From Candidatus Moraniibacteriota bacterium (GTDB lineage: Bacteria; Patescibacteria; Paceibacteria; Moranbacterales; UBA2206): DNA of 64,000 bases. The notes below the pieces were generated by a model. The model was not told the origin of the DNA. It saw only the letters and a list, made by a program, of their open reading frames with translations, and searched no databases. Every line of letters starts with the position of its first letter. The first letter of the stretch is position 1. The DNA is taken from positions 78,607-142,606 of the forward strand of contig JAUSNP010000005.1 in the NCBI GenBank assembly GCA_030645735.1, given 5' to 3'. Shown one piece after another: positions 33,661-41,454 of this stretch. The translations under genes were made by a program, and so were the position numbers.

Positions 33661-33990
33661 TTATCTGAAAATTGGTCTGTCCAGGAAAAAGTTTTTCCCT
33701 GGTCTGCCTTTTCTTAGCATGCCTATGCATTGGCCTGGTGCATCGACGACGATAACCACGAGTTCTTGAATATGGTTTTTACCAATAACCATATACTGGA
33801 CTCCTGATGCGAGACATTCCCAGAGTTGGCCACTGATGTATACCCCAGTATTCACGGGGCGGATACCTTCCTGTAACCGAAAGGTCCGGCACTTTAAGTC
33901 GTTTTTAGGCAAAAGACCAGCATACATTTCTGGTCGCGTGCCAACAAAGTTCAACAAACCAGACCAAGTTAATCGCATGACTCGAGTCAT
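33661..33990 (-). CDS. Orphan hypothetical protein, 109 aa
   Basis: The chosen start is the ATG at 33990 (MTRVMRLTWSGLLNFVG), with AAGGAT upstream. A longer reading from a TTG at 34110 is rejected because a promoter (TTGACA, 17 bp, AATACT) lies inside it. Secondary structure appears mixed, with a hydrophobic strand (HIQELVVIVVDAPG) and a basic end (RKGRPGKNFF). No family recognised. It is convergent with the 33309 gene. Confidence 0.62.
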   Translation of the reverse strand: MTRVMRLTWSGLLNFVGTRPEMYAGLLPKNDLKCRTFRLQEGIRPVNTGVYISGQLWECLASGVQYMVIGKNHIQELVVIVVDAPGQCIGMLRKGRPGKNFFLDRPIFR

Positions 33991-34048
33991 AAGATATCCT
34001 TTTGCAAGAGGTTGATAAATAAGAACTACGCCAAATAAAACTGCCTGC

Positions 34049-34077
34049 AGTATTGCATCAATTTGCAAAAATGTCAA
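34049..34077 (-). promoter_or_regulatory. Promoter of the 33661-33990 gene
   Basis: On the minus strand: TTGACA (34072-34077), 17-bp spacer, AATACT (34049-34054). Confidence 0.55.
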
Positions 34078-34161
34078 TTTAAAATGCTCACCCTTTGATT
34101 TTTTTCTCAACTCGTGTAAACTAGTTTTAGGCTCAAAGTGTGCCAGATTAGTGTTGTGTAT

Positions 34162-34236
34162 GGCCTCATCGTCTAGCGGCTAGCCCGCCTCGCATCGACG
34201 AGCGGTCGTCTCCGCGAGTCGAGGCGGGGACGCTAA
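34162..34236 (+). pseudogene. tRNA-Glu remnant interrupted by a palindromic insertion
   Basis: GGCCTCATCGTCTAGCGGCTAG is the 5' acceptor strand and D-arm of a tRNA-Glu. A ~45-bp palindrome (arms CCCGCCTCG at 34184-34192 and CGAGGCGGG at 34220-34228) interrupts it. The tRNA sequence then resumes as GGACGCTAAAC and stops in the anticodon stem. No anticodon, T-arm or 3' acceptor follows. Confidence 0.75.
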
Positions 34237-34242
34237 ACAATT

Positions 34243-34491
34243 ATGGCAATATTTATCTATCAATTAATTAGCGAAGATAGAACGAAAACATATATTGGCT
34301 TTTCGGATGATTTAGATAGAAGAATTTCTGAACATTTAGCTGGTAAGGTAAAAACAACAAAGAATTTCGGTGAGTTTAGCCATAGAATTTTAGAGAAAGT
34401 TAATGATATCAGGTTAGCTAGAATTGCTGAAAAATATTGGAAATCAGCATCTGGCAGGAAAAAATTAAAAGAACAGTTTGATGTAGAATAG
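34243..34491 (+). CDS. GIY-YIG nuclease-domain protein
   Basis: This 82-residue protein is a bare GIY-YIG domain of the UvrC/URI small type. It has IYQLISEDRTKTYIGFSDDLDRRISEH, in which the GIY is degenerate (IYQL) and YIG is kept, with the conserved Arg and His after it. A catalytic Glu may be E69 or E77 near the end. Such proteins nick or cut DNA and some are linked to mobile elements. It lies exactly between a destroyed tRNA-Glu and an intact tRNA-Glu that starts 7 nt after its stop. Confidence 0.85.
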   Translation: MAIFIYQLISEDRTKTYIGFSDDLDRRISEHLAGKVKTTKNFGEFSHRILEKVNDIRLARIAEKYWKSASGRKKLKEQFDVE

Positions 34492-34498
34492 GAAACAT

Positions 34499-34573
34499 GC
34501 CGCCATCGTCTAGCCCGGTCAGGACGCCAGGTTCTCATCCTGGAAATCAGGGGTTCGAATCCCCTTGGCGGTA
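34499..34573 (+). tRNA. tRNA-Glu (anticodon CTC)
   Basis: The 75-nt cloverleaf has acceptor GCCGCCA/TGGCGGT, anticodon stem CCAGG/CCTGG with loop TTCTCAT (CTC), and T-arm CAGGGGTTCGAATCCCCTT. The discriminator is A and CCA is not encoded. The next gene starts 24 nt later. Confidence 0.93.
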
Positions 34574-34597
34574 CTTTTAAAAATAATTTCAAACTTT

Positions 34598-35665
34598 GTG
34601 GATGCGAGAAAGGCGTTAGCAGAATTTAAGCAGAAAGTTGATCCGGAATTGGATGCTTTTTTTGACCGCGTAATTGCAGAAAATGAAAAGGTAGATAGAA
34701 ACATTACAGATGCCATCAAATATGCCCGCAAGATCACAATGTCAGGTGGCAAAAGAGCGCGCGCTGCTTTCATTTACTATGGCTATTTGGCGGCTGGTGG
34801 AAAAGAAAAAAAGAAAATTATTGAGGCTAGTGTTTGCATTGAACTTATTCATTCCTATTTGTTGATGCATGATGATATCATCGATCAAGATGAGTTGCGC
34901 CATGGTGTGAAAACCACGCACATTCACTATGCGCAGATGGCAAGAAGATATTTTAGACACAAGAACGCGGAACATTTTGGGAATTCAATGGCTATCATTA
35001 TTGGCGATATGCTAAACAGCTTGGGCAATCGGGTTTTGTTTGAATCAAAATTTGCCCCAGAATTGATAATCAAAGCTTTGTATCGTATGCAGGACATCGT
35101 TTCTTTCACAATTATTGGTGAGACGGAAGATGTGATGATTGAAAATCGCGGCCGAGCGACCGAAAAAGAAATCATGCGAATGTATGAAAATAAGACGGCG
35201 AAGTACACCATTGAAGGCCCATTGCATTTGGGGGCAATTTTGGCAGGAGCTGACAACAGGTTTTTGCAAACTTTGAGCGCCTATTCAATCCCAGCTGGCA
35301 TCGCTTTCCAGATTCAGGATGATATCCTGGGTGTTTTTGGATCAGTGGGCAAAACTGGCAAGCCAGTTGGTTCAGATGTGCGACAGGGCAAGCAAACTAT
35401 CTTGGTAGCCAAAGCGCTTGAAAAAGCGGATAAGAAGCAAAAAGAAATTTTAAAAAGATGCTTGGGCAACAGCAAGCTGACTAAAAAAGACCTAGAAGAA
35501 TTTAGGCAAGTTATCATAGAAACAGGTTCACTAAAATACGCGCAAGATTTAGCTAAAAAATTAATTTTGGAAGCTAAAGAAAAAATACAAAAAGTCACTA
35601 TTGCTGTTGAGGCCAAAGAATTTTTATTAGGCATTGCCGACTATATGCTGAATCGGGAGGTTTAA
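34598..35665 (+). CDS. Polyprenyl diphosphate synthase (trans type)
   Basis: This enzyme condenses isopentenyl diphosphate with allylic diphosphates to make C15-C20 or longer chains. With the GTG start at 34598 it has 355 residues. Aspartate-rich motifs are HDDIIDQDELRHG (near residue 90) and FQIQDDILG (near 238). GGKRARAAF near residue 48 is also typical. A longer reading from a TTG at 34565 would overlap the tRNA-Glu 3' end and is rejected. It lies upstream of uppS, so it could supply the farnesyl/geranylgeranyl primer. Chain length is not readable. Confidence 0.9.
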   Translation: MDARKALAEFKQKVDPELDAFFDRVIAENEKVDRNITDAIKYARKITMSGGKRARAAFIYYGYLAAGGKEKKKIIEASVCIELIHSYLLMHDDIIDQDELRHGVKTTHIHYAQMARRYFRHKNAEHFGNSMAIIIGDMLNSLGNRVLFESKFAPELIIKALYRMQDIVSFTIIGETEDVMIENRGRATEKEIMRMYENKTAKYTIEGPLHLGAILAGADNRFLQTLSAYSIPAGIAFQIQDDILGVFGSVGKTGKPVGSDVRQGKQTILVAKALEKADKKQKEILKRCLGNSKLTKKDLEEFRQVIIETGSLKYAQDLAKKLILEAKEKIQKVTIAVEAKEFLLGIADYMLNREV

Positions 35666-35678
35666 TTATGCATCTATC

Positions 35679-35707
35679 GTAGAGACGCCTCGTCGGGGCG
35701 TCTCTAC
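35679..35707. repeat. GTAGAGACG palindromic element before uppS
   Basis: GTAGAGACGCC and GGGGCGTCTCTAC form a palindrome of the same family as 13451-13480 and 23021-23049. Confidence 0.8.
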
Positions 35708-35755
35708 ATTTGTCCGGATTGCCTATTTCCTAATTTCAAGGTAAAATGCGTATAT

Positions 35756-36472
35756 ATGACTGAAGAAATATTAAACAATATACCAAAGCATTTAGCTATT
35801 ATACCAGACGGAAATCGTCGTTGGGCCAAGGAAAGAGGATTGCAACCTTGGGACGGGCATGAGGCTGGCGCTGAAAATACTGAAAAGCTCATCCGGTTCG
35901 CCCTGAAAAAAGGGGTCAGTTGTATGACTATTTGGGGATCATCCGTTGACAACCTAACAAAGAGACCTTTCCAAGAAAAAAAGGCGCTGTTGGATGTGTA
36001 TAAAAAATATTTTGAAAGACTTTTGAATGGGACTGACATTGATGAGAATGAAGTTAGAGTTAACTTTATTGGCCGTTGGGAAGAGCAATTTCCAGATTCT
36101 TTGAAAAGCATCATCTATGTCTTGATTGAAAAAACCAAGAAATATGAAAAGAAAATATTGAATTTCATGTTGGCTTACAATGGTGATGATGATATGCTGT
36201 CGGCCATTGCCAAAATTCACAACAAATATGAAAAAGGCATTGAGATAACCGCGGAACTTTTGAAAGAAAATTTGATGACTGCCGAATTGCCAGCTGTGGA
36301 TTATCTGATTCGCACAGGCGGGGACGCTCATTTAAGCACGGGATTTATGATGTGGGACACGGCCAACGCACAACTATACTTCTCTCCAGAAAAATATCCA
36401 GATTTCAATGATGAAAAATTGGATGAAGCCTTGAAAGAATATGCTAATCGACAACGCAGGTTTGGGAAATAA
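35756..36472 (+). CDS. uppS: Undecaprenyl diphosphate synthase (cis-prenyltransferase)
   Basis: This enzyme makes the lipid carrier for wall and glycan synthesis. The 238 residues have IIPDGNRRWAKERG (residues about 15-28, catalytic Asp) and later RTGGDAHLSTGFMMWDTANAQLYF. Most bacterial UppS read DGNGRWA and RTSGE. The variants DGNRRW and RTGGD here resemble archaeal or divergent cis-prenyltransferases, so product length may differ. It is followed 6 nt later by the CcdA/DsbD-like gene. Confidence 0.9.
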   Translation: MTEEILNNIPKHLAIIPDGNRRWAKERGLQPWDGHEAGAENTEKLIRFALKKGVSCMTIWGSSVDNLTKRPFQEKKALLDVYKKYFERLLNGTDIDENEVRVNFIGRWEEQFPDSLKSIIYVLIEKTKKYEKKILNFMLAYNGDDDMLSAIAKIHNKYEKGIEITAELLKENLMTAELPAVDYLIRTGGDAHLSTGFMMWDTANAQLYFSPEKYPDFNDEKLDEALKEYANRQRRFGK

Positions 36473-36478
36473 ACTTAT

Positions 36479-37582
36479 ATGAATACAATGAAAAAATTAG
36501 CTTTAGTCATCTTAATTTTATTGTCTTTGCCAGTTTTTTCCTTTGGGCAGGAAAAAAAGAAAGCCGTCTATTTCTATTCAGAAACTTGCGCGCACTGCAA
36601 AATAGTAAACGACTATTTTCAAGCTAATAATATCTATGACAAATATGATATTCAGAAAATAGAAGCAACTGGCCCATATAATATTGATTATTTGAATAAG
36701 TTTTTTGACGCTTTTAATGTTGACGCTGAAAAGCGCGGATTCCCAGTGATATTTTTTGCTGACAAGATGATTTTCGGCGATCAGCCGATTATCAAAAATT
36801 TTGAAACGGAAATCGGAAAAATTGATGCCTCTGAATTTTCAACACCGGAAAATATCAAAGCATCATTAATTAATAAAAATGATGGAATTGAAACTGAAAA
36901 ACCTGTGGCTAGCGTTTCGTTGCCGGTTTTATTTTGGGCGGCACTTGTAGATGCAATCAATCCTTGCGCTTTTGCTGTTTTGATTCTGCTGGTGGCGACG
37001 GTCATTTCAGCCAAAGGCAAGAAAGAAGGACTTTTGTCAGGATTGTTATTTTCGCTTTCAGTTTTCATCTCATATTTTTTGATGGGCTTGGGGATTTACA
37101 AAGCAATTGGCGCTTTTAATTTGCCACAGATATTTTCTATAGTGATTGGTGGCTTGGCTGTTTTGATTGGGCTGGCAAATTTGAAAGATTTTTTCTGGTA
37201 CGGAAAAGTTTTTGTGATGGAGGTGCCATTCAATTGGCGGCCAAAAATGCAAGCTATTATAAAAAGAGTGACAAGTCCATTGGGTGCAATGGGAGCCGGA
37301 TTTTTGGTGAGCTTGTTCCTTTTGCCTTGTACAAGTGGTCCATACATCGTTATTTTGGGGCTTTTGGCACAGAAAGAAGACTTGAAGCGGTCAATCTCTC
37401 TGCTTGCGATTTATAACTTTATTTTTATTCTGCCAATGATCATAATAACCATTGGAATGTATTTTGGAATCAGAGCGAAAAGACTGGAAAATTGGAGACA
37501 ACAAAACATCCGACTATTGCATTTGATTGCTGGCTCAATAATGTTGTTCATCGGCGCATATTTGATTTATACTTGGATCTAA
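36479..37582 (+). CDS. Fused thioredoxin-like and CcdA/DsbD-type membrane electron transporter
   Basis: The 367-residue protein has a signal peptide (LALVILILLSLPVFSFG). An extracytoplasmic thioredoxin-fold domain (about 25-125) carries CAHC at about residues 37-40. The C-terminal CcdA/DsbD membrane domain has six helices, with paired cysteines in DAINPCAFAVL and LLPCTSGPYIVIL. Electrons would move from cytoplasmic TrxA through the membrane cysteines to the outer CAHC. trxA and trxB follow directly, which supports the role. Natural targets are unknown. Confidence 0.88.
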   Translation: MNTMKKLALVILILLSLPVFSFGQEKKKAVYFYSETCAHCKIVNDYFQANNIYDKYDIQKIEATGPYNIDYLNKFFDAFNVDAEKRGFPVIFFADKMIFGDQPIIKNFETEIGKIDASEFSTPENIKASLINKNDGIETEKPVASVSLPVLFWAALVDAINPCAFAVLILLVATVISAKGKKEGLLSGLLFSLSVFISYFLMGLGIYKAIGAFNLPQIFSIVIGGLAVLIGLANLKDFFWYGKVFVMEVPFNWRPKMQAIIKRVTSPLGAMGAGFLVSLFLLPCTSGPYIVILGLLAQKEDLKRSISLLAIYNFIFILPMIIITIGMYFGIRAKRLENWRQQNIRLLHLIAGSIMLFIGAYLIYTWI

Positions 37583-37602
37583 AAAATTTAAATTATAATA
37601 GT

Positions 37603-37747
37603 AAAGATTTTTGAATTTATTCGAAACCAAACTCGAATCACAAATTTTATAGCTGAAATTTTGCCTCAATCTACACGACCATAGCAAAATTTCAGATAAA
37701 ATTAGGACTCTCGAACAGTGCTTTCTCATAAATTTAAAAAATCTTTT
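37603..37747. repeat. Nested inverted repeat between the DsbD-like gene and trxA
   Basis: Outer arms AAAGATTTTTGAATTTAT and ATAAATTTAAAAAATCTTT pair with small gaps. The inner arms TGAAATTTTGC (37654-37664) and GCAAAATTTCA (37684-37694) pair exactly, extended by AATTTTAT/ATAAAATT. No ORF. It resembles the element at 29641-29826 in size and position within an operon. Confidence 0.75.
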
Positions 37748-37754
37748 CAAAATT

Positions 37755-38069
37755 ATGGCAATGGAATTTACTGATCAAAATTTTGATCAAGAAGTGTTGA
37801 AAGCTGACAAACCAACTCTAGTTGATTTTTGGGCGCCATGGTGTGGGCCATGTCAAATGATGGGACCGATCATTGATCAATTGGCGACTGAAATGGGGGA
37901 CAAAGCCAAAGTTGGCAAAATCAATGTCGATGAAAATTCAGAAATCGCTTCAAAATATGGAGTGATGTCCATTCCATCCATAAAAATTTTCAAGGGTGGG
38001 CAAGTCGTAGCGGAGTTTGTGGGTGTGCAAAATTTAGATGGCCTAAAAGAAGCTTTGAATAAGGCATAA
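37755..38069 (+). CDS. trxA: Thioredoxin
   Basis: The 104 residues have the active site WAPWCGPCQMM near residue 30 and the cis-proline region GVMSIPSIKIFKGG. It is a cytoplasmic dithiol reductant, reduced by TrxB encoded next and probable donor to the upstream membrane protein. A terminator follows. Confidence 0.97.
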   Translation: MAMEFTDQNFDQEVLKADKPTLVDFWAPWCGPCQMMGPIIDQLATEMGDKAKVGKINVDENSEIASKYGVMSIPSIKIFKGGQVVAEFVGVQNLDGLKEALNKA

Positions 38070-38093
38070 AAATTGTTTTGAAAATAAACACGG

Positions 38094-38125
38094 CAACCCT
38101 AAAATTCAGGGTTGTTTTGTTTTTT
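38094..38125 (+). terminator. trxA terminator
   Basis: CAACCCT pairs with AGGGTTG around AAAATTC, followed by TTTTGTTTTTT. Confidence 0.85.
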
Positions 38126-38166
38126 GGAGAGTGTTAAAATAGAGGGGTAGTTAATAAAAATTAAGA

Positions 38167-39108
38167 ATGTTAGATATGGAAACAGAAAACAAGGTTTATG
38201 ATTTGATTATTGTGGGAGCGGGTGTGGCAGGATTGACAGCGTCAGTTTATGCTTCGCGCTATAAGCTGAATCATTTGATTTTTGGTGTGGAGCCAGGCGG
38301 ACAAATCAATGAAATTCACAGCTTGGAAAATTGGCCAGGCATTATTGCTATTCCTGGGCGGGATTTCATTGGCAATTTAGTTGCGCAGGTCAATAATTTT
38401 GGCGTGCAAATTAAAAATGAATCAATCAGTTCCGTTGTGAAAAATGAAGACGGAACTTTTGAGGTGGAAACTGGCAAGGAAAAATATCAAGCCAAAGCAG
38501 TCATTATGGCGATGGGTAGTAGTTATAAAAAAATGAACATTCCTGGGGAAAAAGAATTCACCGGCAAGGGTGTGTCCTATTGCGCCACTTGTGACGCGAT
38601 GTTTTTCCGCAACAAAGTTGTGAGTGTGATTGGTGGAGGAAATTCAGCGGTGGTGGTGGCCTTGGAGTTGACGGATTTTGCGAGCAAGGTTTATTTGGTA
38701 TATCGCGGTGAAAAATTGAAAGCTGATCCGGTCTGGTTGGATAAATTAGAAACTAATCCAAAAATTGAAGTTATTCGAGAAACTAATGTCATCGAAATCA
38801 AAGGTGAAACCAAAGTGGAGAAATTGATTTTGGACAAGCCCTTGGCAGATGACAAAACATTTTTGCTGACGGATGGTGTTTTCATTGAAATTGGCAGTGA
38901 GCCAGGTGTTGAGTTGGCGCGTAAATTGGGTGTGGAAACTGATGAACAAAATTTCATCAAAGTCGATGCGAATCAGAGCACAAATGTGCCTGGAGTTTTT
39001 GCGGCAGGCGACATCACTACTGGTTCAAACAAATTTCGCCAAGTCATCACCGCCGCTTCTGAAGGTGCCTTAGCAGCCAATGGTGTATATAAAAAATCAA
39101 AATTATAA
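38167..39108 (+). CDS. trxB: Thioredoxin reductase
   Basis: This FAD- and NADPH-dependent flavoprotein is 313 residues. It has VGAGVAGLTASVYASR (FAD site), the redox pair YCATCDAMFF (CATC), IGGGNSAVVVALEL (nucleotide site) and GVFAAGDITTG. The nucleotide site ends in YRGEKLKAD rather than the usual HRR pattern of NADPH enzymes, so the cofactor preference is worth noting. The malic enzyme gene starts 4 nt after its stop. Confidence 0.95.
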   Translation: MLDMETENKVYDLIIVGAGVAGLTASVYASRYKLNHLIFGVEPGGQINEIHSLENWPGIIAIPGRDFIGNLVAQVNNFGVQIKNESISSVVKNEDGTFEVETGKEKYQAKAVIMAMGSSYKKMNIPGEKEFTGKGVSYCATCDAMFFRNKVVSVIGGGNSAVVVALELTDFASKVYLVYRGEKLKADPVWLDKLETNPKIEVIRETNVIEIKGETKVEKLILDKPLADDKTFLLTDGVFIEIGSEPGVELARKLGVETDEQNFIKVDANQSTNVPGVFAAGDITTGSNKFRQVITAASEGALAANGVYKKSKL

Positions 39109-39112
39109 TTAT

Positions 39113-40237
39113 ATGAAACCAATCGAAATAGCTAAGAAGTTTGGTGGCAGAATTGAGGTTAATTCTAAAATTAAATTGACCAAAGAAAATTTGGCGATTT
39201 TGTATACCCCTGGCGTGGCGGATGTTTGTCGCGCGATTGCTAAAAATAAAAAACTTTCTCTGCAGTATACGATTCGCAAAAATTGTGTGGCAGTGGTTTC
39301 AGATGGTTCAGCGGTGTTGGGCTTGGGCAATATTGGCCCTGAGGCGGGTTTGCCGGTGATGGAAGGCAAATCATTGCTGTTCAAAGAATTGGCGGGTGTG
39401 GATGCCTTTCCAATCGTGCTGGCCACGCAAGATGTGGAAGAAATCATTCGAACGGTGAAGCTTTTGGAACCAACTTTTGGTGGCATCAACTTGGAAGACA
39501 TTTCTGCGCCACGCTGCTTTGAAATTGAGGAACGCTTGAAAAAAGAAATGAACATTCCCGTGATGCACGATGATCAACACGGCACCGCTATGGTGGTCTT
39601 GGCTGGACTCATCAATGCATTGAAAGTTGCTAAAAAAGAAATCAAGAAAATTAAAATCGTTATTTCTGGCACAGGTGCGGCTGGCACGGCGATTGCCAAG
39701 TTGCTTTTGAAATATGGCGCAAAGAATATTGTGATGGTGGACACGCAAGGAATCATTTTTCAGGAACGCGCCGGCGGACTCAATCCTGCCAAGATGGAAA
39801 TTGCCAAGTTGACCAATCCATACAAATTGCAAGGCACAGTCGAAGAGGCCTTGATTGGTGCGGATGTGTTCATTGGAGTTTCTGCACCCAACATTTTGCA
39901 ACACATCCACATTGCTAAAATGAATCCAAGGGCGATTGTATTCGCCATGTCTAACCCAACGCCAGAAATCATGCCAGAAGAAGCCAAGCGAGGCGGCGCG
40001 CTTGTTGTAGCTACGGGTCGTTCTGATTATGCCAATCAATTAAATAATGTTCTGGCTTTTCCGGGAATTTTTCGTGGAGCACTCGACAACGGGGTGAAAA
40101 AAATCACGGACGCGCACAAATTGAAAGTGGCGCAAGCGATTGCTGGTTTGATTAAAAAGCCAACTGTTGATAGAATAATACCAGAAGCACTTGATCCGCG
40201 AGTAGTGAAAGTTGTTTCGAGGGTATTTAAAAAATAA
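39113..40237 (+). CDS. NAD(P)-dependent malic enzyme
   Basis: This enzyme decarboxylates malate to pyruvate with NAD(P)H formation. The 374 residues show LYTPGVADVCRAIAKN, VSDGSAVLGLGNIGPEAGLPVMEGK, INLEDISAPRCFEIE, VMHDDQHGTAMVVLAG and the Rossmann loop GTGAAGTAIAKLL. An in-frame start 33 nt upstream overlaps trxB; the ATG at 39113 begins the conserved sequence. Placement after trxB could supply NADPH for thioredoxin reduction. This is the short bacterial form without a phosphotransacetylase domain. Confidence 0.93.
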   Translation: MKPIEIAKKFGGRIEVNSKIKLTKENLAILYTPGVADVCRAIAKNKKLSLQYTIRKNCVAVVSDGSAVLGLGNIGPEAGLPVMEGKSLLFKELAGVDAFPIVLATQDVEEIIRTVKLLEPTFGGINLEDISAPRCFEIEERLKKEMNIPVMHDDQHGTAMVVLAGLINALKVAKKEIKKIKIVISGTGAAGTAIAKLLLKYGAKNIVMVDTQGIIFQERAGGLNPAKMEIAKLTNPYKLQGTVEEALIGADVFIGVSAPNILQHIHIAKMNPRAIVFAMSNPTPEIMPEEAKRGGALVVATGRSDYANQLNNVLAFPGIFRGALDNGVKKITDAHKLKVAQAIAGLIKKPTVDRIIPEALDPRVVKVVSRVFKK

Positions 40238-40261
40238 AAATAAATATTACAAGATATACAA

Positions 40262-40352
40262 CACAAAACATGTAACATGAAACATGAAACAAGGTATTCC
40301 CACAAAGTTATCTTAAAAATGTTACATGTTTCATGCTTCATGTTGCATGAAT
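40262..40352. repeat. ACATGAAACATGAAAC inverted word repeat
   Basis: AACATGTAACATGAAACATG and later ATGTTACATGTTTCATGCTT are complementary, forming an imperfect hairpin in the gap before yjbQ. Confidence 0.7.
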
Positions 40353-40356
40353 AATT

Positions 40357-40797
40357 ATGAAAATACACAAACAAACCATTGAAATAAAAAGCACAACTCA
40401 AGTAGAGTTTATTGACATCACCGACAAGGTTTCTGAAGTCATCGACAATTCCGGCGTGCGCGAAGGGCAAGCCTTGATTTATTCGCCACACACTTCAGCC
40501 AGCATTGTGATCAATCACAACGAGTCAATGCTCATTCAAGATTTTATGCGCGTGCTCTATCGACTAGTCCCAATCACTGATCGCTATTCGCATGATGTGT
40601 TTGAGCTCAATCGTTCGCACAAATCAGATGGACGAAGCAATGGACATTCACACTGCAAAAGTATGCTGCTGGGAGTCAGCGAAACTGTTCCAATTGAAAG
40701 AGGCAAGATGCTGTTAACAGAAAAACAAAATGTATTTCTAGTTGAAATGGATGGTTCACGGACGCGAGATGTAATTATTCAAGTTATGGGTTTATAA
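40357..40797 (+). CDS. YjbQ / UPF0047 family protein
   Basis: This 146-residue protein carries SPHTSASIVINHNE, the NGHSHCKSMLLG metal-site region and QNVFLVEMDGSRTRDVIIQV. YjbQ proteins have weak thiamine-phosphate-synthase activity and can rescue thiamine auxotrophs; the true role is unclear. It is followed 5 nt later by pcm. Confidence 0.92.
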   Translation: MKIHKQTIEIKSTTQVEFIDITDKVSEVIDNSGVREGQALIYSPHTSASIVINHNESMLIQDFMRVLYRLVPITDRYSHDVFELNRSHKSDGRSNGHSHCKSMLLGVSETVPIERGKMLLTEKQNVFLVEMDGSRTRDVIIQVMGL

Positions 40798-40802
40798 AAA
40801 AA

Positions 40803-41423
40803 ATGAGCAAATTGGTTAATGATTTGATGCAGAACGGATATCTCAAGAGTGATGCAATCATCGAAGCCTTTGAGCGCGTCAATCGAATTGAGTTTGTGCC
40901 AGAAGAACTTGAACTTCAGGCCAATGCAGATGTGGCTTTGCCGATTGGCTATGGTCAGACAATTTCCCAGCCGTTAGTAGTGGCTTTTATGCTAGAGCTT
41001 TTGGAGCCAAAAAAAGGACAAAAAATTATGGATGTTGGTAGTGGCTCTGGTTGGACCACTGCTCTGTTGTCGGATATCGTCAAACCAGACGGCAAGGTGA
41101 TTGCTGTTGAGTTGGTCTCAGAGTTATGCGAGTTTGGCAAAAACAATGTGGACAAGTTTGGGTTCGTTAAACAAGGCATTGCGCAGTTTCATAATGTGGA
41201 TGGCAGTCAGGGTTTTCCAGAACAAGCGCCCTATGATCGAATTATGGTTTCTGCTGCGGCGATGGATGAGATTCCGCAAGCATTGAAAGATCAGTTGAAA
41301 ATCGGTGGCAAGATGGTCATTCCAGTCGGTAGTAGTATAATTTATATCGAAAAAGAAGGTGAAGATAAATTTTTCAAAGAAGAATTCCCCGGATTCACTT
41401 TTGTGCCACTCATTCTTTGTTAG
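40803..41423 (+). CDS. pcm: Protein-L-isoaspartate O-methyltransferase
   Basis: This SAM-dependent enzyme repairs isoaspartyl residues in damaged proteins. The 206 residues show FERVNRIEFVPEE, IGYGQTISQPLVVAFMLELL, VGSGSGWTTALLSDIV (SAM motif I) and YDRIMVSAAAMDEIPQAL. The family C-terminus is kept. Confidence 0.93.
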   Translation: MSKLVNDLMQNGYLKSDAIIEAFERVNRIEFVPEELELQANADVALPIGYGQTISQPLVVAFMLELLEPKKGQKIMDVGSGSGWTTALLSDIVKPDGKVIAVELVSELCEFGKNNVDKFGFVKQGIAQFHNVDGSQGFPEQAPYDRIMVSAAAMDEIPQALKDQLKIGGKMVIPVGSSIIYIEKEGEDKFFKEEFPGFTFVPLILC

Positions 41424-41454
41424 ACGCTAGTGTATAATCCTAAATTGATATGTA

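Noticed and set aside
33991..34110. TTG start extending the 33661 gene to 149 codons
   Set aside because: A TTGACA-17-AATACT promoter lies inside the extension, and an ATG with AAGGAT follows.
34565..34597. TTG start for the polyprenyl synthase
   Set aside because: It overlaps the 3' end of tRNA-Glu. The GTG at 34598 fits the family length.
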